Shown here piece after piece: positions 1 through 5,762 of a stretch of 11,595 bases of DNA. Position numbers and translations under genes: made by a program. The stretch comes from Bacteroidota bacterium (GTDB taxonomy: Bacteria; Bacteroidota; Ignavibacteria; SZUA-365): NCBI GenBank assembly GCA_018224345.1, contig JAGTUW010000273.1, positions 1 through 11,595 on the forward strand, written 5' to 3'. How positions within the stretch are numbered: the stretch's first letter is position 1; every line of letters starts with the position of its first letter. The notes under the pieces are model-generated. The model was not told where the DNA came from. It was given only the letters and a program-made list of their open reading frames with translations, and ran no database searches.

Positions 1-257
1 CCGTGACCGCCGCTGTGTTTTCCATAGCACCGCGTAGCGGGGTAAAGGTGGAATGCACCACACAGCGTGGTGAAGACAGGAAGTACTTCGTTGTGTCGCG
101 CTCAGGGTTCACGGTGTCTCCGTTCTGGAACACAGCAAGATGACGCAAGGCCATCGGACGGGAAGCGGTCGTTTGAGGCTTTTAATATCGCTTGAATGAA
201 TTATAATCAATCCTGCGAATCAAAAGCAAGAGTGTTTTTCGATTTGGTACATTGCCT
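1..257. other. Left flank with no recognised gene
   Basis: No protein family is recognised here. Two incompatible short frames are open to the window edge. One is on the plus strand, ending at a TGA at 141-143. The other is on the minus strand, starting at ATG 154 and running off the window. Neither has a clear ribosome-binding site or a recognisable motif. A TATAAT box at 202-207 reads the same on both strands. On the minus strand it has a TTGCTT 18 bp upstream, so it could serve the minus frame, but this is weak. The stretch is the DNA into which the adjacent IS256-type element appears to have inserted. Confidence 0.3.
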
Positions 258-287
258 GGGAAGTCTACAAATTTTTGTGTAAATGGG
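258..287 (+). repeat. Probable left terminal inverted repeat of an IS256-family element
   Basis: The stretch begins GGGAAGTCTACAAA and continues into TTTTTGTGTAAATGGG. Ends of IS256-family elements commonly carry a GTGTAA-type core close to the tip, and this one sits about 200 bp upstream of an IS256-type transposase start in the right orientation. No matching right-end repeat is visible downstream, in keeping with loss of the 3' part of the element. The call rests on remembered family resemblance, not on an alignment. Confidence 0.45.
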
Positions 288-318
288 TAAATTGATCGTA
301 AGTGAGCGAGTCGTCTAT

Positions 319-337
319 GCCACGTCGCCGGCGTGGC
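319..337. repeat. Inverted repeat in the IS leader
   Basis: GCCACG at 319-324 and CGTGGC at 332-337 form a perfect 6-bp stem with a 7-nt loop. It lies between the presumed IS end and the transposase start. It may fold in the transposase mRNA leader; no T-tract follows, so it is not a terminator. Confidence 0.3.
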
Positions 338-460
338 GGTGCGGCGGCAAGCGAAAGCCCGTATATTGCTGGAGCGTGGCCGCCGTTCCCGCAAGCCCGG
401 CACACGCGCCATGACGGCCGCGGATCGATGCGATCACCACCCGTTGAAAGGAGTTTCGCT

Positions 461-841
461 ATGGAACTGACAGAAAAACAGATCAAACAACTCCAGGATC
501 AAGTCAGGAACGTCAAATCTGTCGAGGATCTGATGGCTACAGACGCTCCGCTCTCGCAACTGGCTGGGGAGATTATCAATGGTCTTCTGGAGGCCGAACG
601 TGATGTCCACCTGGGGTATCCCCCGCATGCGATGGACGGACACCATACCGGTAACAGTCGCAATGGCTATTCGAAGAAAACGGGACAGAGCGCACGAGGG
701 CCACTCACACTGAAGGTCCTTCGTGACCGGAACGGGAGCTTTGCTCCGCTGATTGTGCCCTCCCACACCCGGGTTCTTGACGGTGTCGATGAACAGGTGC
801 TTTCCTTGTACGCGCCAGGCATGTCGACGCGCGACATCTCC
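461..841 (+). pseudogene. Truncated IS256-family transposase (N-terminal 127 residues)
   Basis: This is the N-terminal part of a mutator/IS256-type DDE transposase, the enzyme that would cut and paste its own element. The start at 461 follows a good AAAGGAG at 447-453 with a 7-nt spacer. Family motifs run in order: LLEAERDVHLGY (residues 42-53), GNSRNGYSKKT (64-74), VLRDRNGSFAPLIVP (86-100) and LSLYAPGMSTRDI (114-126). After about residue 127 the similarity stops abruptly. The full-length family is about 400 residues, and its catalytic Asp-Asp-Glu triad lies wholly beyond this point, so the product cannot be active. The frame stays open to 1045 only by running out of frame through the next remnant and antisense to the end of ppa. 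The 3' part and right end of the element were lost, probably by deletion. Confidence 0.85.
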
Positions 842-842
842 G

Positions 843-980
843 CACCACGAGCATCGCATGCTGCATGCCGGCGCGCATCATGTCATCATGGACGCCGCCG
901 ATCTCCCCAGTGGCGCATATTTCTATCACCTGGAATTCGAAGGTACCCGTCTGACACGGAATATGCTGTTGATGAAATAA
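843..980 (+). pseudogene. 3' remnant of a type IX secreted protein (C-terminal sorting domain)
   Basis: In a different frame from the transposase piece, about 45 codons read into a type A C-terminal sorting sequence. The pattern is GAHHVIMDAADLPSG, then AYFYHLEFEG, then RNMLLMK and a stop at 978-980. The final hydrophobic/Lys ending and the LPSGxYFYxL core are typical of cargo proteins exported by the Bacteroidota type IX (Por) system, where this domain is cleaved as the cargo is exported and anchored. No start codon, signal peptide or upstream passenger domain is left. The body of the gene was removed at the junction near 839-848. The gene converges on ppa, ending 18 bp from its stop. Its original function cannot be known from the sorting domain alone. 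Confidence 0.75.
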
Positions 981-998
981 CCCTGCCGATTTCGCGAC

Positions 999-1610
999 CT
1001 ATTCGCCGTACTCCTCGGCATAGTCTTCCATGGCGGCACGGATAACATGTTCCGCCTCTTCCCTTCCGTACACGCGTTCGACGGAAACGTTGTGGGGTTC
1101 TCCATGAACGAGCTTGTAGGTGCTGAAATAGTGTCGCAATCGTTCCACCAGGACGGGTGGCAGTTCGTCGAGCTGTGTCACCGATGCCCAGAAATTGTCC
1201 TTGTTCAATACCGCGATGATTTTATCGTCCGCCTCGCCATGGTCGTTCATTGCCAGTCCGCCCACCACCCGCGCCTGCAGCAGTACGTCGGAACGACTGA
1301 TGGGACGCTCGCTGAGCACACAGATATCGAGTGGGTCGCCGTCACCTTTCTCTGCGCTCTTCATCAAAGCGCCGACGCGACTTCCACAGAATGTCCGGGG
1401 AATGAATCCATACAGTGTGGGCGGCAATGCCGATGAGCGCTGCGGCCGGTCGACATGGAGATAGCCGGTCACCTTGTCGAGTTCATACTTGACCATGTCG
1501 AACGGGGTGATCTCGATATAGGCATTGACTAGAGATGGGGGATCGGCGCCGGCATCGAGTCCGTGCCAGGGATGCGGACGCCAGCGGTAGAACGGAGATG
1601 GAAACGCCAT
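999..1610 (-). CDS. ppa: Inorganic pyrophosphatase, family I
   Basis: This cytoplasmic, Mg-dependent enzyme hydrolyses pyrophosphate to two phosphates and so drives biosynthetic reactions, including aminoacyl-tRNA formation. The 203-residue product carries the family signature DGDPLDI (from residue 90). By comparison with the E. coli enzyme all catalytic positions appear kept: E33, K41, E43, R55, Y67, D90, D92, D95, D123, D128, K130, Y165 and K166. It has about 13 more residues between Y67 and the DGDPLD motif than the 175-residue E. coli enzyme (CGSRVGALMKSAEKG region). I recall this insertion from a longer bacterial subfamily, so it is probably not new. The start at 1610 was chosen because homology begins there; the ribosome-binding site is poor (GGAC). 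The frame is open 53 codons further upstream, but that part crosses a strong hairpin and shows no resemblance to the family. The gene lies downstream of ferritin, beyond the hairpin. Confidence 0.93.
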   Translation of the reverse strand: MAFPSPFYRWRPHPWHGLDAGADPPSLVNAYIEITPFDMVKYELDKVTGYLHVDRPQRSSALPPTLYGFIPRTFCGSRVGALMKSAEKGDGDPLDICVLSERPISRSDVLLQARVVGGLAMNDHGEADDKIIAVLNKDNFWASVTQLDELPPVLVERLRHYFSTYKLVHGEPHNVSVERVYGREEAEHVIRAAMEDYAEEYGE

Positions 1611-1667
1611 GATGAGGTCCCGTAGTGTTGATGCTGTCGGTAGTAAAAATTGGTGTGCCGTAAAACG

Positions 1668-1709
1668 CTCCGCCGGGGTACCGGTGCGATCGCACCGGCC
1701 CCGGTGGAG
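1668..1709 (-). terminator. Strong hairpin between ferritin and ppa, probable terminator
   Basis: An outer 11-bp stem (1668-1678 with 1699-1709, one G-U pair) encloses a 2-nt bulge (1679-1680) and an exact 18-bp palindrome, CCGGTGCGATCGCACCGG, at 1681-1698. In RNA this gives about 18 base pairs around a GATC tetraloop. On the minus strand it lies 84 bp past the ferritin stop and is followed by CGTTTTAC and, shortly after, ATTTTTAC. It therefore most likely ends the proS-ferritin transcript. The U-tract is imperfect, so a role as a leader structure of ppa or a protein-binding palindrome is not excluded. Confidence 0.55.
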
Positions 1710-1733
1710 ACTGTCTGCACACTGCCCAGAGAG

Positions 1734-1765
1734 CGGGGAAAACCCCGTACTTCGAGGGTATACCC
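1734..1765. repeat. Two small palindromes between ferritin and the hairpin
   Basis: CGGGG-AAAA-CCCCG at 1734-1747 forms a 5-bp stem, and GGGTATACCC at 1756-1765 is a perfect 10-bp palindrome. They follow the ferritin stop on the minus strand, ahead of the larger hairpin. No T-tract follows either of them. Their function is unknown. Confidence 0.3.
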
Positions 1766-1793
1766 GCATCCCTGTTCGATCGACGCTGTCTGC

Positions 1794-2291
1794 TCAGGCG
1801 GTTGTGGCGATCTTGCCGAGTTCACGATCCATGAGATAGAGTCCGCGTCCGTCATGTCCGATCAGGTTGATCTTGTCGATGAGCGAGGAGAACAGCGATT
1901 CCTCTTCATGCTGCTCGGCGACATACCACTGCAGGAAGTTGAGGCTTGAATAATCCTTCTCCTCGTAGGCCAGTTCCACCAGTTCATTGATCTTGCTGGT
2001 GACGAAGCGCTCATGATTGAGAATCTGCTCGAACATCTTACTGAGGGATTCATACTCTTCCTCGGGTTTCGCCAGGGCGGGAATCACGGCCAGTGCGCCG
2101 GTTTCGCCCAGGTAATTGAACAGTTTCATCATGTGCATGCGCTCTTCCTCGGCATGTGCGACGAGAAACGCAGTCGCGCCTTCATAGCCCTTGTACGAAC
2201 ACCAGGCAGCCATCTGCAGATAGATGTTCGAGGACTCGAATTCGATACGAATCTGATCATTGAGTTTCGCAATCATCGTGTTACTGAGCAT
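1794..2291 (-). CDS. ftnA: Bacterial non-haem ferritin (FtnA type)
   Basis: This iron-storage protein assembles into a 24-subunit cytoplasmic shell, oxidises Fe(II) at a di-iron centre and stores it as mineral. The 165-residue length equals that of E. coli FtnA. The ferroxidase ligands fall at the same positions: E17, E50, H53, E94, Q127 and E130, with Y24, E126 and E129. The segment NFLQWYVAEQHEEE (118-131) is nearly identical to the enteric protein. The start at 2291 is fixed by AAGGAG (2298-2303) six bases upstream; a longer in-frame start at 2351 would reach into proS and has no homology. The gene lies 46 bp downstream of proS with no terminator seen between them, so the two may share a transcript. 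The haem-binding Met of bacterioferritins is not evident, and length and motifs favour FtnA over Dps. Confidence 0.93.
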   Translation of the reverse strand: MLSNTMIAKLNDQIRIEFESSNIYLQMAAWCSYKGYEGATAFLVAHAEEERMHMMKLFNYLGETGALAVIPALAKPEEEYESLSKMFEQILNHERFVTSKINELVELAYEEKDYSSLNFLQWYVAEQHEEESLFSSLIDKINLIGHDGRGLYLMDRELGKIATTA

Positions 2292-2337
2292 ATTCTTCTC
2301 CTTGTGTGTATGTGAATTGAAACGAGCACAGTGTTTT

Positions 2338-4056
2338 TCAGTTTTCCGCATTCATCATCGCATCGATAAGCGTGCGACAGGTAGCGACGACATCGGCGAC
2401 AGGCACGATATGCCGTTCCCCGTTGTGACGGACCTTGATTTCGATATTCCCATCCTTGAGATGCTTTTCGCCGACAATGACATTGAGCGGCATGCCGAGC
2501 AGATCCGCATCCTTGAACTTGAAGCCCGGACTGACCCCGACGCGGTCGTCATAAAGCACCTCAAAGCCCGCGTCCTCAAGTTCCTTCTCGAAACGTCCGG
2601 CATGTTCGGCAACCATATCGCTTTCCACTTTCACACCGGTGATATGAATATGGAACGGGGCGATGGACGGGTGCCATGCGATACCGTCCTTGTCGTGTCG
2701 CTGTTCGATATGACAGGCGACGATACGTTCGACGCCTATGCCGTACGACCCCATGATAATCGGGTGTTCCTTTCCCTGATCATCGAGAAAATGCGCTTTC
2801 AGGGCTTCGGAATATTTCGTCCCGAGCTTGAATATATGTCCGACCTCGATGGCTTTCTTCACCTTCAGCGGCTGTCCGCCGATCGGATCGGGTTCGCCTT
2901 CCAGTACCGTCCGGAGATCGACATAGCGCTGTATATCCGCATCGCGATCGAGATCGAGATTGCGGTAGTGGAAGCCATCTTCATTCGCTCCGCTGACCAT
3001 GCCATTGGCATGTTCGAGCCGGGTATCGGCGATCTGCTGCACGGAGGTTTTCAGTGCGACCGGACCGATGGACCCGCCATGCGCACCCGTCAGCGCAAGT
3101 AATTCCTCTTCATGGGCGGGACGAATGGTATTGGTACCCAGCGCCGACTGCAGTTTCGCTTCATTGAGCTGGTCGTTGCCGGACATGAAAATCAGATACG
3201 GCGTCTCATCGGCGAAATACACCAGAGCTTTGGCGCAGCGTTCTTCAGGTATCCCGAATTGTTCTACCAGATCGTTGATGGATTTCGCCTGTGGCGTGTC
3301 GAATTTTTCTGCAGGTGGGTTCTCCTCCACCCTGCCTGCCTTCGGGATGCTCGATGAAGCAATCTCTATATTGGCCGCATAGCCACTTTCGAGATTGAAG
3401 GCGCAGAGATCTTCTCCCGCATCGGATTCCACCATGAATTCCTGTGACCCCGATCCGCCCATGGCACCGGAAGACGCGCCGACAACAAAATAATTCAGTC
3501 CACAGCGGCTGTATATCCGGCAATAGGCGTCATAATGCTTCTGATAACTCTCATCGAGCCCTTCCCAACTGCTGTCCAGAGAATAGGCGTCCTTCATCAG
3601 AAACTGTCTGCTGCGTATCACTCCCGATTTCGGACGCGGTTCATTGCGGAACTTGGTCTGGATCTGATACCAGATCTGTGGCATATCCTTGTAAGAATGC
3701 ACGAATGCCTGGGCGATATGCGTGATGATTTCCTCGTGGGTAGGCGCGAGCACCAGGTCGCGGTTACTGATATGGAACATCGTGTCGCCGAAGGCCTCGA
3801 CCCTTCCCGTTTCTTCCCAGATCTCCTTCGGATTCAGCGCCGGGAGATGCAGCTCCATGCCTTCGATGGCGTCCATTTCCTCACGGATGATCTCCATGAC
3901 CTTCTTCCACACGCGATAGCCCATCGGCAGCAGCGAGTAAATACCGGAGGAGAGTCCGCGAATCATGCCGGCACGCAGCATCAGCCGGTGACTGGGAATG
4001 ACCGCTTCGGCAGGAATTTCTTTCAGTGTGGGAATGAAGTAACGGGACAGGCGCAT
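2338..4056 (-). CDS. proS: Prolyl-tRNA synthetase, bacterial type with editing domain
   Basis: This cytoplasmic class II enzyme charges tRNA-Pro with proline. The 572-residue product matches the length of the E. coli enzyme. Motif 1 lies near residues 40-75 (SLLPMGYRVWKK). Motif 2 is YQIQTKFRNEPRP...RSRQFLMKDAYS (130-159). Motif 3 is IMGSYGIGVERI (434-445). Between motifs 2 and 3 is the YbaK-like INS editing domain (about 230-395) that removes mischarged Ala. Its key Lys (K276, context CAKALVY), the GSIGP loop (328-332) and His363 align with E. coli K279, the GXXXP loop and H369. The C-terminal anticodon-binding domain covers about 468-572. The ATG at 4056 gives an N-terminus (MRLSRYFIPTLKE) collinear with the family, although no strong Shine-Dalgarno precedes it. 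It is divergent from the beta-barrel gene across a 334-bp gap. Confidence 0.96.
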   Translation of the reverse strand: MRLSRYFIPTLKEIPAEAVIPSHRLMLRAGMIRGLSSGIYSLLPMGYRVWKKVMEIIREEMDAIEGMELHLPALNPKEIWEETGRVEAFGDTMFHISNRDLVLAPTHEEIITHIAQAFVHSYKDMPQIWYQIQTKFRNEPRPKSGVIRSRQFLMKDAYSLDSSWEGLDESYQKHYDAYCRIYSRCGLNYFVVGASSGAMGGSGSQEFMVESDAGEDLCAFNLESGYAANIEIASSSIPKAGRVEENPPAEKFDTPQAKSINDLVEQFGIPEERCAKALVYFADETPYLIFMSGNDQLNEAKLQSALGTNTIRPAHEEELLALTGAHGGSIGPVALKTSVQQIADTRLEHANGMVSGANEDGFHYRNLDLDRDADIQRYVDLRTVLEGEPDPIGGQPLKVKKAIEVGHIFKLGTKYSEALKAHFLDDQGKEHPIIMGSYGIGVERIVACHIEQRHDKDGIAWHPSIAPFHIHITGVKVESDMVAEHAGRFEKELEDAGFEVLYDDRVGVSPGFKFKDADLLGMPLNVIVGEKHLKDGNIEIKVRHNGERHIVPVADVVATCRTLIDAMMNAEN

Positions 4057-4133
4057 AAATGCAACTCGTTGATATGAATGCGATAAACTGATTTGACGTC
4101 AGAAAGTACAGAATGGTAATATACGCGCCGTCA

Positions 4134-4228
4134 GGGAGAGGAGCAAGGGAGGGGAGGTAAGAGAAAAGTTAAGAGTTAAAAGTTAAGAGTAAAGAGTGGG
4201 TAATGAGGGGAATGAGGGAAATGAAGGA
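4134..4228 (+). repeat. Purine-rich tract with short tandem repeats
   Basis: The plus strand is almost all A and G across this tract. AAAAGTTAAGAGT occurs twice with a 14-bp period (4164-4176 and 4178-4190), with a partial third copy after it. Three 9-mers follow head to tail: AATGAGGGG (4202-4210), AATGAGGGA (4211-4219) and AATGAAGGA (4220-4228). A TATAAT box follows immediately. The repeats are exact or nearly so, which suggests recent slippage. Confidence 0.75.
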
Positions 4229-4229
4229 A

Positions 4230-4235
4230 TATAAT
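4230..4235 (+). promoter_or_regulatory. Possible -10 box for the beta-barrel gene
   Basis: A perfect TATAAT lies at the right edge of the purine repeat tract, 155 bp ahead of the beta-barrel start. No matching -35 hexamer is seen at normal spacing, because that position falls inside the GA-rich repeats. If it is used, repeat copy number would change what lies at -35. This is a weak call. Confidence 0.3.
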
Positions 4236-4390
4236 CCTCTGTGGTCACTGTGGTTCATTTTTGTGTTGTCCTTCCAGTGGTTTCTCGCAAGCGGCCATCG
4301 AAAGAGACATGCACGGGGAAACGCTTCCGGAGGTATCGGTGTTGTAATGGTGGAGTCGTCCATTATTTATTCACTTCCTGCGGAGTTGTC

Positions 4391-5254
4391 ATGCCGAAAT
4401 TTCTCGTCTTCCTTTTCTTATTTGTGTTCCTGCTGCCTCTGTCGCTTGATGCGCAGTGTTCCGATGCCGGTGTATGTGCGATCGGCAGCAAGCAGGATGG
4501 TGAAAGCGGAAAAGAATCACGTCACCGGATCGCGCTACGCTACGTGTACGGGAGCAGCGGAGAACCCGATGATATTCTCTATCATACTGCCCTTTTCGAG
4601 GGAACTGCGGCTCTGTTCCCCGGTGGCAGGCTCATTGTTCAACTGCCCTATGTGTCTGTCGATGGACCACTTGGAAGCACACACGGTATCGGTGATGTGA
4701 CGCTGCTCTGGGATCAGGGGCTCTGGAGAAGCGACGATGTGGAGTTTCGTGCGCGCTTCGGCGGCAAAATCGCGACGGGTAAGGACAATGCCGACGGACT
4801 GCCGCAGGCATATCAGCCCGGGCTTGGAACAAATGACCTTCTTTTCGGTTTGCATCTCAATGCGAATCCTTGGGCAGTAACGCTGGGGTATCAATCCTCC
4901 GCCGGACGCAGTGACAATGCATTGACCCGTCTCAAACGTGGCGACGATCTGCTGCTGCGTGCCGGATATCACCCTCATCTGGGACCGCTGGGCTTGAGTT
5001 TCGAAGTCATCGCCATTCAGCGGATGTCCGAATCAAGTGTCCGCGACCCGCAGGCCGAGGAGAACGACATCTTCATCAATGTTCCGGACAGCGACCAACT
5101 GCAGGTCAACCTGCTCGGTGGCGCTTCCGCTGCGCTGTCCCCCGACCTCCGGCTTGCCGCCTATGCCGCCGTCCCCCTGTTGCAACGGGATGTGAACGTC
5201 GATGGTCTCAAGCGGGCACTCACCCTCTCCTTCGGCATCGAATGGAGTATATAA
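4391..5254 (+). CDS. Outer-membrane beta-barrel-like protein with N-terminal Cys pair
   Basis: I do not recognise a named family with certainty. The 287-residue product has a clear signal peptide: MPKF, then a long hydrophobic core, with likely cleavage after DA at residue 21. The mature protein starts with CSDAGVC, a Cys-X5-Cys pair (C23, C29). After a short polar linker the rest alternates short amphipathic strands with Gly/Asp-rich turns (HGIGDVTLLW, FGGKIATGKDNADG, GLGTNDLLFGLHL, YAAVPLLQRDV). It ends LTLSFGIEWSI, as in outer-membrane barrels. The strand and turn pattern resembles the broad Phenol_MetA_deg-type barrel group. The start at 4391 has GGAG at 4382-4385, 5 nt upstream. Q at -1 to Cys23 argues against lipidation. 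The gene stands alone on the plus strand and converges on the pump operon; no functional link is shown. Confidence 0.75.
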   Translation: MPKFLVFLFLFVFLLPLSLDAQCSDAGVCAIGSKQDGESGKESRHRIALRYVYGSSGEPDDILYHTALFEGTAALFPGGRLIVQLPYVSVDGPLGSTHGIGDVTLLWDQGLWRSDDVEFRARFGGKIATGKDNADGLPQAYQPGLGTNDLLFGLHLNANPWAVTLGYQSSAGRSDNALTRLKRGDDLLLRAGYHPHLGPLGLSFEVIAIQRMSESSVRDPQAEENDIFINVPDSDQLQVNLLGGASAALSPDLRLAAYAAVPLLQRDVNVDGLKRALTLSFGIEWSI

Positions 5255-5468
5255 GCGCTGCAACGATAGCGGAGTGTGAGGAACCACCCCGCCTCCGCTT
5301 CGTTTCGACGGGGCAAGCGACGGAGCGAGAAGTGCAAGGATCGTCATGATGACGGCCCCCACTGGGAACTCCATCCGCGTTGATAGTATTGAATGCCGCT
5401 GTGGCTACTGACGGCGGTAACATACCGGTGACGGAAAAGCGGACATGAACAGCCAGGCCTTCCGGAAT
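5255..5468. other. Convergent intergenic region
   Basis: This 214-bp gap lies between the converging beta-barrel gene and the PII-like gene. It contains an exact CGTCAT-G-ATGACG palindrome (5342-5354), a small CGGTA-ACA-TACCG hairpin (5415-5427), and possible long-range pairing of CCCCG with CGGGG near 5290-5315. None is followed by a T-tract on either strand. No clear intrinsic terminator could be assigned and no gene is seen. Confidence 0.5.
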
Positions 5469-5762
5469 TCAATAGCTCCGTTCGACGTTCCAGACGAACG
5501 CACGGATACCGACGCCGGTGTTGAGTTCGTCCACTGCACGGATACAGCCCAGCAAGGCATCGACCTTGTCATCCGGAATGACCACCAGCGTCGCGTCATT
5601 GCGTTCCGGCCAGGTATGCGTCCCCATGCGGGGGTTCCCCGTTTCCGAACCGCGTCCGTCTATTTCATTCCAGCGGGTGAACCCGCGGATATCGAGCCGG
5701 TCGAGAATGAATTCGATTTTATCATTCAGCGTCTGGTTGTATGTAATCATGACCGCCTTCAT
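5469..5762 (-). CDS. Small PII-like (ferredoxin-fold) protein coupled to the RND pump
   Basis: A 97-residue protein with the beta-alpha-beta-beta-alpha-beta order of the PII/CutA superfamily: KAVMITY (2-8), helix 11-23, RGFTRWNEI (26-34), loop 35-55, DATLVVI (56-62), helix 64-80 and IRAFVWNVE (86-94). It opens like PII proteins (MKAV). The T-loop equivalent (GRGSETGNPRMGTHTWPERN) is short, without the usual uridylylated Tyr context, and the classical PII signatures are missing. ATG at 5762 overlaps the pump stop as ATGA, with GGAGAGG just upstream, so translation is coupled. A longer start at 5777 is less likely. PII relatives, including a divergent group and DUF3240, are known beside heavy-metal RND pumps. 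By inference this one binds a small ligand or metal and regulates the pump. The ligand cannot be read from the sequence. Confidence 0.75.
   Translation of the reverse strand: MKAVMITYNQTLNDKIEFILDRLDIRGFTRWNEIDGRGSETGNPRMGTHTWPERNDATLVVIPDDKVDALLGCIRAVDELNTGVGIRAFVWNVERSY

Larger units (their letters stand above)
4057..4390. other. Divergent intergenic region without a gene
   Basis: This 334-bp stretch separates proS (leftward) from the beta-barrel gene (rightward). It holds a TGACGTCA palindrome (4094-4101) within a larger CTGA...TCAG repeat on the proS side, a purine-rich tandem-repeat tract (about 4134-4230), and a TATAAT box (4230-4235). The last 150 bp before the beta-barrel start is open in frame, but the translation resembles nothing known and is followed by a proper signal peptide start at 4391. 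It is therefore read as leader rather than coding. No tRNA or other RNA gene was recognised. Confidence 0.6.

Noticed and set aside
302..460. In-frame upstream extension of the transposase fragment (ATG at 302)
   Set aside because: The translation is low-complexity Arg/Ala/Pro-rich with no family similarity. ATG 461 has an AAAGGAG and the family N-terminus.
842..1045. Continuation of the transposase frame past the breakpoint
   Set aside because: It reads the type IX remnant in the wrong frame and then runs antisense to the ppa end; no homology.
1685..1694. GCGATCGC as a cyanobacterial HIP1-type repeat
   Set aside because: Only one copy was noticed, and it is explained as the centre of the larger palindrome. 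Nothing else suggests a cyanobacterium.
1611..1769. 53-codon N-terminal extension of pyrophosphatase
   Set aside because: It passes through the strong hairpin and palindromes and does not resemble the family. The known N-terminus fits ATG 1610.
2292..2351. 20-codon extension of ferritin overlapping the proS end
   Set aside because: AAGGAG lies exactly upstream of ATG 2291, and the 165-residue form matches FtnA residue for residue in length.
2260..3102. 280-codon open frame antisense to proS
   Set aside because: The opposite strand encodes an unmistakable prolyl-tRNA synthetase. The antisense translation has no family features; such frames are common in GC-rich DNA.
4203..4700. 165-codon plus-strand frame overlapping the beta-barrel gene start
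   Set aside because: It starts in the purine repeats and runs in another frame through the signal-peptide gene. It loses any coherent character after the hydrophobic stretch.
5342..5354. Exact CGTCATGATGACG palindrome as a terminator or operator of the convergent genes
   Set aside because: It has a one-base centre and no T-tract, and it is not near a start. It was kept only as a note in the intergenic entry.
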